This document shows, one piece after another, positions 54,512 to 64,000 of a stretch of DNA of 64,000 nt. Origin of the DNA: Rhopalosiphum padi. Its lineage: Eukaryota > Arthropoda > Insecta > Hemiptera > Aphididae. The DNA is taken from positions 8,296,969 to 8,360,968 of the forward strand of contig NW_026869996.1 of NCBI RefSeq assembly GCF_020882245.1. Direction: 5' to 3'. Made by a program: the position numbers and the translations under genes. Below the pieces are notes generated by a model. The model worked only from the letters and a program-made list of their open reading frames with translations, had not been told where the DNA came from and did not search any database. Positions within the stretch are counted from its first letter, which is position 1, and every line of letters starts with the position of its first letter.

Positions 54512-55524
54512 TGTGCGTGTAAGGGTTATTGAATATAATTGATAGTAAATTAATGGCAGTGAAACAATTGAGATTTGTTAATAATCTGAATAAAATTTTA
54601 GTTAACACCTTTGACTTGTAATTTTCATTCTTAAGAGTTACCATTATTAACTTGCAACCATTTCATTTAAGCTGATACTTCAATAACATTTTAAAACATG
54701 CTTTTTTATGATAATTTTGACGAATATTAAAAATTTAATTTTTTTTAACTGTTTATAAAACACACAATTCTCATGTTAATCTCTTGAAACCTGGACCACT
54801 ATATTAAGAAAATGAATTTAATTTACCATTATTAATTTGCATACATTTCATTTAAGCTGATGCTTCATAAACACTATACAACATTATTTTATATGATAAT
54901 CTTTACGAATATTAAAAATTCAAATTATTATCTGCTTATAAAACACTCAATTCTCAAGTTAATTTCTTGAAACCTGGACCACTATATTAAGAAAATGATT
55001 CTAATTTACCATTATTAATTTGCATACATTTCATTTAAGCTGATACTTCAATAAAGCTATAAAACATGCTTTTTTATGATAATTTTGACGAATATTAAAA
55101 ATTTAATTTTTTTTAACTGTTTATAAAACAAACAATTCTCAAGTTAATCTCTTGAAACCTGGACCACTATATTAAGAAAATGATTCTAATTTACCATTAT
55201 TAATTTGCATACATTTCATTTAAGCTGATGCTTCATAAACACTATAAAACATTATTTTATATGATAATCTTTACGAATATTAAAAATTCAAATTATTATC
55301 TGCTTATAAAACACTCAATTCTTAAGTTAGTGTCATGAAATCCAGACCATTATATTAAGTAAATGATTCTTATTTACTATTATTAACTTCTATAAATATT
55401 ATGTTAGCTGATTCTTCATAAACACTTCAAAAACATGTTTTTATATAATAAGTTTGAGAAACATATGAATTCCTATTTTAATCTGCTTATAAAACAGTCA
55501 AATATTAAATATATACACCAACAG

Positions 55525-58500
55525 AGGGCGTGAGCGTCGCCGTAGTGGGGACGACATCCGTCGGCCGAACCGCCTCAGAATGAAACTAGATAGTTGTGTG
55601 GCGTTCACCGTACTGCTGTGTATCGTAACGGGTAGTTGTTTTTACTTAGGTTTTGAGTCTACTTGTTATTTTTTAATTAAGATTTTTGATATTATAAACG
55701 GATTGTTCATATTTTATGCCCGAAGTTAACACAAGTAAGTGTCTTGATCCTTGACTACTAGATCAAGAAAATGATTCTAATTTATAATTTTTAACTTTCA
55801 TTTTTTTCATTTTACCTGATATTTTTACTTCATAAAAACTATAAAATATGATTTTATAAGTTAATTTTGACGAATAATACAACTTAACATTTTTTCGTAT
55901 TGAAAAGGAGCGATTTTCAGTTGTTTTACAAATGTATTTTTTAGTTACACTCATAATACATTTGAATTCCTTCTACAAAACATTCTGGTATATTTGTACT
56001 ATCTTTTATGGCTTATCATAATTATTATTTATTATCATCTGTTATAAATGTTTTGCAGTTTTACATTCGTATTTGTATTTAAGTTTCAATTGTAAATTCC
56101 TTTCATGTATTTTGTATAAAAATGAAGTTTGTCTGTTAGTTTATGTTTTGATAGTTTCCACTTCTGAATTACTCAGTGTTGTCCACGTACTAGTTGTTAT
56201 ATAAAAATTGTCGTCCTCCTTATGGTATCTAGTAGTGACATTTTGTCCTCCAACCATTATACATATTTAACTTACTATTTTTTTTTTAGATGGCTGTACA
56301 CCAGATATACTCAGGACATATTGAGACATGAATTACCATTTCTACCATATGGGAAAGTTTCAACATCCTACGTTGAAAATGGACTAGACGATCCTAATAA
56401 TAATAATAGTTTTATGCATAGTACGAGTAATGGATATTGAATATAATTGATAGTCAATTAATAGTAGTGTAACAAAAAGTTAGTGTCATGAAATCCAGAC
56501 CATTAGATTAAGTATATGATTCTTATTTAACATTACCAACTTCCATATATATCATATAAGCTGATACTTCATAAACACTATAAAACATGTTTTTATATGA
56601 TTATTTTGACTCGTATTTTAAATTCATATTTTTAACTGCTTATAAAACAGTGAATTCTCAAGTTAGTGTCATGAAAGTCAGACCATTAGATTAAGAAAAT
56701 TATTCTAATTTACCATTATTAACTAGCATACATTTCATTTAAGCTGATACTTCAATAACGCTATAAAACATGATTTTATATGATAATTTTGACGAATATT
56801 AAAAATTCATTTTTTTAACTGTTTATAAAACACACAATTCTCATGTTAATCTCTTGAAACCTGGACCGCTTTATTAAGAAAATGATTCTAATTTACCATT
56901 AAAAACTAGCATACATTTCATTTAAGCTGATACTTCAATAATGCTATAAAACATGATTTTATATGATAATTTTGACGAATATTAAAAATTCATTTTTTTA
57001 ACTGTTTATAAAACAAACAATTCTCAAGTTAATCTCTTGAAACCTGGACCACTATATTAAGAAAATGATTCTAATTTACCATTATTAACTTCTATAGATA
57101 TTATGTAAGCTGATTCTTCATAAACACTAAAAAACATGCTTTTTTATGATAATTTTGACGAATATTAAAAATTCATTTTTTTAACTGTTTATAAAACACA
57201 CAATTCTCATGTTAATCTCTTGAAACCTGGACCACTATATTAAGAAAATGATTCTAATTTAAAATTAATAATTTGCATACATTTCATTTAAGCTGATGCT
57301 TTATAAACACTATAAAACATGTTTTTATATGATTATTTTGACTCGTATTTTATATTCATATTTTTAACTGCTTATAAAATACTGAATTCTCAAGTTATTC
57401 TTTAACAATTATACATTATTAACTTACTACATTTTTTCAGATGGACGTATGTCAGATCACTCAAGGCATGCAGAAACATGAATTCACATTTCTACCACTT
57501 AAGAAAGTATCAACATCCTATGCTGAAAATGGACTAGAAGATACTGCTAATAATATTAGGTTTATATAATGTGCGTGTAAGGGTTATTGAATATAATTGA
57601 TAGTAAATTAATGGCAGTGAAACAATTGAGATTTGTTAATAATCTGAATAAAATTTTAGTTAACACCTTTGACTTGTAATTTTCATTCTTAAGAGTTACC
57701 ATTATTAACTTGCAACCATTTCATTTAAGCTGATACTTCAATAACATTTTAAAACATGCTTTTTTATGATAATTTTGACGAATATTAAAAATTTAATTTT
57801 TTTTAACTGTTTATAAAACACACAATTCTCATGTTAATCTCTTGAAACCTGGACCACTATATTAAGAAAATGAATTTAATTTACCATTATTAATTTGCAT
57901 ACATTTCATTTAAGCTGATGCTTCATAAACACTATACAACATGATTTTATATGATAATTTTGACGAATATTAAAAATTCATTTTTTTAACTGTTTATAAA
58001 ACAAACAATTCTCAAGTTAATCTCTTGAAACCTGGACCACTATATTAAGAAAATGATTCTAATTTACCATTATTAACTTCTATAGATATTATGTAAGCTG
58101 ATTCTTCATAAACACTAAAAAACATGCTTTTTTATGATAATTTTGACGAATATTAAAAATTCATTTTTTTAACTGTTTATAAAACACACAATTCTCATGT
58201 TAATCTCTTGAAACCTGGACCACTATATTAAGAAAATGATTCTAATTTACCATTATTAATTTGCATACATTTCATTTAAGCTGATGCTTCATAAACACTA
58301 TAAAACATTATTTTATATGATAATCTTTACGAATATTAAAAATTCAAATTATTATCTGCTTATAAAACACTCAATTCTTAAGTTAGTGTCATGAAATCCA
58401 GACCATTATATTAAGTAAATGATTCTTATTTACTATTATTAACTTCTATAAATATTATGTTAGCTGATTCTTCATAAACACTTCAAAAACATGTTTTTAT

Positions 58501-58580
58501 ATAATAAGTTTGAGAAACATATGAATTCCTATTTTAATCTGCTTATAAAACAGTCAAATATTAAATATATACACCAACAG
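55525..58580 (+). repeat. Array unit 2 (long, 3056 bp)
   Basis: Block A from the acceptor CCAACAG at 55524 (ATG 55580-55729), block B 56290-56440, block B' 57441-57569. Between about 57935 and 58250 the order of sub-repeat variants differs from unit 1: a block with TGATTTTATATGATAATTTT stands where unit 1 has TTATTTTATATGATAATCTT. This looks like exchange between sub-repeats. Confidence 0.9.
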
Positions 58581-60648
58581 AGGGCGTGAGCGTCGCCGTA
58601 GTGGGGACGACATCCGTCGGCCGAACCGCCTCAGAATGAAACTAGATAGTTGTGTGGCGTTCACCGTACTGCTGTGTATCGTAACGGGTAGTTGTTTTTA
58701 CTTAGGTTTTGAGTCTACTTGTTATTTTTTAATTAAGATTTTTGATATTATAAACGGATTGTTCATATTTTATGCCCGAAGTTAACACAAGTAAGTGTCT
58801 TGATCCTTGACTACTAGATCAAGAAAATGATTCTAATTTATAATTTTTAACTTTCATTTTTTTCATTTTACCTGATATTTTTACTTCATAAAAACTATAA
58901 AATATGATTTTATAAGTTAATTTTGACGAATAATACAACTTAACATTTTTTCGTATTGAAAAGGAGCGATTTTCAGTTGTTTTACAAATGTATTTTTTAG
59001 TTACACTCATAATACATTTGAATTCCTTCTACAAAACATTCTGGTATATTTGTACTATCTTTTATGGCTTATCATAATTATTATTTATTATCATCTGTTA
59101 TAAATGTTTTGCAGTTTTACATTCGTATTTGTATTTAAGTTTCAATTGTAAATTCCTTTCATGTATTTTGTATAAAAATGAAGTTTGTCTGTTAGTTTAT
59201 GTTTTGATAGTTTCCACTTCTGAATTACTCAGTGTTGTCCACGTACTAGTTGTTATATAAAAATTGTCGTCCTCCTTATGGTATCTAGTAGTGACATTTT
59301 GTCCTCCAACCATTATACATATTTAACTTACTATTTTTTTTTTAGATGGCTGTACACCAGATATACTCAGGACATATTGAGACATGAATTACCATTTCTA
59401 CCATATGGGAAAGTTTCAACATCCTACGTTGAAAATGGACTAGACGATCCTGATAATAATAATAGTTTTATGCATAGTACGAGTAATGGATATTGAATAT
59501 AATTGATAGTCAATTAATAGTAGTGTAACAAAAAGTTAGTGTCATGAAATCCAGACCATTAGATTAAGTATATGATTCTTATTTAACATTACCAACTTCC
59601 ATATATATCATATAAGCTGATACTTCATAAACACTATAAAACATGTTTTTATATGATTATTTTGACTCGTATTTTAAATTCATATTTTTAACTGCTTATA
59701 AAACAGTGAATTCTCAAGTTAGTGTCATGAAAGTCAGACCATTAGATTAAGAAAATTATTCTAATTTACCATTATTAACTAGCATACATTTCATTTAAGC
59801 TGATACTTCAATAACGCTATAAAACATGATTTTATATGATAATTTTGACGAATATTAAAAATTCATTTTTTTAACTGTTTATAAAACAAACAATTCTCAA
59901 GTTAATCTCTTGAAACCTGGACCACTATATTAAGAAAATGATTCTAATTTACCATTAAAAACTAGCATACATTTCATTTAAGCTGATACTTCAATAATGC
60001 TATAAAACATGATTTTATATGATAATTTTGACGAATATTAAAAATTCATTTTTTTAACTGTTTATAAAACAAACAATTCTCAAGTTAATCTCTTGAAACC
60101 TGGACCACTATATTAAGAAAATGATTCTAATTTACCATTATTAACTTCTATAGATATTATGTAAGCTGATTCTTCATAAACACTAAAAAACATGCTTTTT
60201 TATGATAATTTTGACGAATATTAAAAATTCATTTTTTTAACTGTTTATAAAACACACAATTCTCATGTTAATCTCTTGAAACCTGGACCACTATATTAAG
60301 AAAATGATTCTAATTTACCATTATTAATTTGCATACATTTCATTTAAGCTGATGCTTCATAAACACTATAAAACATTATTTTATATGATAATCTTTACGA
60401 ATATTAAAAATTCAAATTATTATCTGCTTATAAAACACTCAATTCTTAAGTTAGTGTCATGAAATCCAGACCATTATATTAAGTAAATGATTCTTATTTA
60501 CTATTATTAACTTCTATAAATATTATGTTAGCTGATTCTTCATAAACACTTCAAAAACATGTTTTTATATAATAAGTTTGAGAAACATATGAATTCCTAT
60601 TTTAATCTGCTTATAAAACAGTCAAATATTAAATATATACACCAACAG
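58581..60648 (+). repeat. Array unit 3 (short, 2068 bp)
   Basis: Block A ATG 58636-58785; block B 59346-59496 with the AAT-to-GAT change. No block B'. It is 990 bp shorter than unit 1, and 990 bp is exactly the distance between the ACCTGGACC marks at 54167 and 55157 in unit 1. Confidence 0.9.
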
Positions 60649-62716
60649 AGGGCGTGAGCGTCGCCGTAGTGGGGACGACATCCGTTGGCCGAACCGCCTC
60701 AGAATGAAACTAGATAGTTGTGTGGCGTTCACCGTACTGCTGTGTATCGTAACGGGTAGTTGTTTTTACTTAGGTTTTGAGTCTACTTGTTATTTTTTAA
60801 TTAAGATTTTTGATATTATAAACGGATTGTTCATATTTTATGCCCGAAGTTAACACAAGTAAGTGTCTTGATCCTTGACTACTAGATCAAGAAAATGATT
60901 CTAATTTATAATTTTTAACTTTCATTTTTTTCATTTTACCTGATATTTTTACTTCATAAAAACTATAAAATATGATTTTATAAGTTAATTTTGACGAATA
61001 ATACAACTTAACATTTTTTCGTATTGAAAAGGAGCGATTTTCAGTTGTTTTACAAATGTATTTTTTAGTTACACTCATAATACATTTGAATTCCTTCTAC
61101 AAAACATTCTGGTATATTTGTACTATCTTTTATGGCTTATCATAATTATTATTTATTATCATCTGTTATAAATGTTTTGCAGTTTTACATTCGTATTTGT
61201 ATTTAAGTTTCAATTGTAAATTCCTTTCATGTATTTTGTATAAAAATGAAGTTTGTCTGTTAGTTTATGTTTTGATAGTTTCCACTTCTGAATTACTCAG
61301 TGTTGTCCACGTACTAGTTGTTATATAAAAATTGTCGTCCTCCTTATGGTATCTAGTAGTGACATTTTGTCCTCCAACCATTATACATATTTAACTTACT
61401 ATTTTTTTTTTAGATGGCTGTACACCAGATATACTCAGGACATATTGAGACATGAATTACCATTTCTACCATATGGGAAAGTTTCAACATCCTACGTTGA
61501 AAATGGACTAGACGATCCTAATAATAATAATAGTTTTATGCATAGTACGAGTAATGGATATTGAATATAATTGATAGTCAATTAATAGTAGTGTAACAAA
61601 AAGTTAGTGTCATGAAATCCAGACCATTAGATTAAGTATATGATTCTTATTTAACATTACCAACTTCCATATATATCATATAAGCTGATACTTCATAAAC
61701 ACTATAAAACATGTTTTTATATGATTATTTTGACTCGTATTTTAAATTCATATTTTTAACTGCTTATAAAACAGTGAATTCTCAAGTTAGTGTCATGAAA
61801 GTCAGACCATTAGATTAAGAAAATTATTCTAATTTACCATTATTAACTAGCATACATTTCATTTAAGCTGATACTTCAATAACGCTATAAAACATGATTT
61901 TATATGATAATTTTGACGAATATTAAAAATTCATTTTTTTAACTGTTTATAAAACAAACAATTCTCAAGTTAATCTCTTGAAACCTGGACCACTATATTA
62001 AGAAAATGATTCTAATTTACCATTAAAAACTAGCATACATTTCATTTAAGCTGATACTTCAATAATGCTATAAAACATGATTTTATATGATAATTTTGAC
62101 GAATATTAAAAATTCATTTTTTTAACTGTTTATAAAACAAACAATTCTCAAGTTAATCTCTTGAAACCTGGACCACTATATTAAGAAAATGATTCTAATT
62201 TACCATTATTAACTTCTATAGATATTATGTAAGCTGATTCTTCATAAACACTAAAAAACATGCTTTTTTATGATAATTTTGACGAATATTAAAAATTCAT
62301 TTTTTTAACTGTTTATAAAACACACAATTCTCATGTTAATCTCTTGAAACCTGGACCACTATATTAAGAAAATGATTCTAATTTACCATTATTAATTTGC
62401 ATACATTTCATTTAAGCTGATGCTTCATAAACACTATAAAACATTATTTTATATGATAATCTTTACGAATATTAAAAATTCAAATTATTATCTGCTTATA
62501 AAACACTCAATTCTTAAGTTAGTGTCATGAAATCCAGACCATTATATTAAGTAAATGATTCTTATTTACTATTATTAACTTCTATAAATATTATGTTAGC
62601 TGATTCTTCATAAACACTTCAAAAACATGTTTTTATATGATAAGTTTGAGAAACATATGAATTCCTATTTTAATCTGCTTATAAAACAGTCAAATATTAA
62701 ATATATACACCAACAG
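60649..62716 (+). repeat. Array unit 4 (short, 2068 bp)
   Basis: Block A ATG 60704-60853, block B 61414-61564, no block B'. One C-to-T change in CATCCGTTGGCC marks its upstream part. Otherwise like unit 3, so the short form was itself duplicated. Confidence 0.9.
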
Positions 62717-64000
62717 AGGGCGTGAGCGTCGCCGTAGTGGGGACGACATCCGTCGGCCGAACCGCCTCAGAATGAAACTAGATAGTTGTGTGGCGTTCAC
62801 CGTACTGCTGTGTATCGTAACGGGTAGTTGTTTTTACTTAGGTTTTGAGTCTACTTGTTATTTTTTAATTAAGATTTTTGATATTATAAACGGATTGTTC
62901 ATATTTTATGCCCGAAGTTAACACAAGTAAGTGTCTTGATCCTTGACTACTAGATCAAGAAAATGATTCTAATTTATAATTTTTAACTTTCATTTTTTTC
63001 ATTTTACCTGATATTTTTACTTCATAAAAACTATAAAATATGATTTTATAAGTTAATTTTGACGAATAATACAACTTAACATTTTTTCGTATTGAAAAGG
63101 AGCGATTTTCAGTTGTTTTACAAATGTATTTTTTAGTTACACTCATAATACATTTGAATTCCTTCTACAAAACATTCTGGTATATTTGTACTATCTTTTA
63201 TGGCTTATCATAATTATTATTTATTATCATCTGTTATAAATGTTTTGCAGTTTTACATTCGTATTTGTATTTAAGTTTCAATTGTAAATTCCTTTCATGT
63301 ATTTTGTATAAAAATGAAGTTTGTCTGTTAGTTTATGTTTTGATAGTTTCCACTTCTGAATTACTCAGTGTTGTCCACGTACTAGTTGTTATATAAAAAT
63401 TGTCGTCCTCCTTATGGTATCTAGTAGTGACATTTTGTCCTCCAACCATTATACATATTTAACTTACTATTTTTTTTTTAGATGGCTGTACACCAGATAT
63501 ACTCAGGACATATTGAGACATGAATTACCATTTCTACCATATGGGAAAGTTTCAACATCCTACGTTGAAAATGGACTAGACGATCCTAATAATAATAATA
63601 GTTTTATGCATAGTACGAGTAATGGATATTGAATATAATTGATAGTCAATTAATAGTAGTGTAACAAAAAGTTAGTGTCATGAAATCCAGACCATTAGAT
63701 TAAGTATATGATTCTTATTTAACATTACCAACTTCCATATATATCATATAAGCTGATACTTCATAAACACTATAAAACATGTTTTTATATGATTATTTTG
63801 ACTCGTATTTTAAATTCATATTTTTAACTGCTTATAAAACAGTGAATTCTCAAGTTAGTGTCATGAAAGTCAGACCATTAGATTAAGAAAATTATTCTAA
63901 TTTACCATTATTAACTAGCATACATTTCATTTAAGCTGATACTTCAATAACGCTATAAAACATGATTTTATATGATAATTTTGACGAATATTAAAAATTC
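62717..64000 (+). repeat. Array unit 5 (cut by the window end)
   Basis: Block A ATG 62772-62921 and block B 63482-63632 are present; the sub-repeat part is cut off, so it is unknown whether this unit is long or short. Confidence 0.9.

Larger units (their letters stand above)
52485..55524 (+). repeat. Array unit 1 (long, start lost in the gap)
   Basis: Block A is open from the gap edge to TAA at 52671, with an ATG at 52522. Block B is 53232-53382 and block B' 54383-54511. The full-length sub-repeats with ACCTGGACC are at about 53801, 53984, 54167, 54789, 54972 and 55157, mostly 183 bp apart. Confidence 0.9.
52485..64000 (+). repeat. Head-to-tail array of at least five 2-3 kb exon-bearing units
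   Basis: Near-identical units repeat at spacings of 3058, 3056, 2068 and 2068 bp, and the fifth is cut by the window end. Each unit has a GC-rich exon-like block (block A), an intron-like AT-rich part, a second exon-like block (block B), and then degenerate sub-repeats of about 183 bp containing CTTGAAACCTGGACCACTAT or TGTCATGAAATCCAGACC. The long units carry a diverged copy of block B (block B'); the short ones lack it. Units differ only at scattered bases. I do not recognise the protein segments or the repeat. The flanking gap and the sameness of the units mean copy number in the assembly may be wrong. Confidence 0.93.

Overview
The window looks like AT-rich, transposon-dense insect DNA, most likely from an aphid or a close hemipteran relative. 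That assignment rests on spliced eukaryotic transposase genes, the mix of PIF/Harbinger, hAT, P-element (THAP), piggyBac, MULE, Ginger-like and BEL/Pao families, and the very low GC. It was made by eye with no database search. No ordinary host gene could be recognised. Two runs of exactly 500 N (16800-17299 and 51985-52484) are assembly gaps of unknown true size.

Layout. 1-3.4 kb: a decayed PIF/Harbinger element whose MADF-BESS partner gene (+) and DDE transposase (-) interlock. 3.4-7.3 kb: a hAT element with a nearly intact transposase, split by a second hAT (5708-7217) that has a perfect 8-bp target duplication. 7.3-11.8 kb: P-element remnants (-) around an almost featureless stretch. 12-16 kb and 17.3-18.3 kb: two ZMYM1-like hAT genes, the second cut by a gap. 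19.1-23.2 kb: a Ginger-like element with about 200-bp inverted ends that keeps its first and last exons and carries three smaller nested insertions. 23.6-24.6 kb: hAT tails and a short tandem repeat.

24.9-40.9 kb is a stack of nested insertions whose junctions can be read to the base: a MULE remnant (TSD ATTCGGCG) contains a PIF/Harbinger element (TSD TTA). That element contains a piggyBac element (TSD TTAA) and a full-length BEL/Pao LTR retrotransposon (TSD ATCAT, two 829-bp LTRs that look identical, one open 1740-codon gag-pol). Removing the piggyBac leaves the PIF transposase in frame, so it was probably intact when hit. 41-44.7 kb is a decayed P element. 45.9-49.7 kb is a complete hAT element with an intact three-exon, 619-residue transposase. 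50.4-52 kb is a broken DDE-type transposase.

52.5-64 kb is a different kind of sequence: a head-to-tail array of at least five 2-3 kb units. Each unit has a GC-rich exon-like block encoding an Arg-rich stretch and a hydrophobic segment, a second exon-like block, and a set of about 183-bp sub-repeats. Two shorter units differ from the longer ones by exactly 990 bp, which is the spacing between two of these sub-repeats. The array matches no family I know and is the best candidate here for something undescribed; whether it is transcribed cannot be told from sequence alone.
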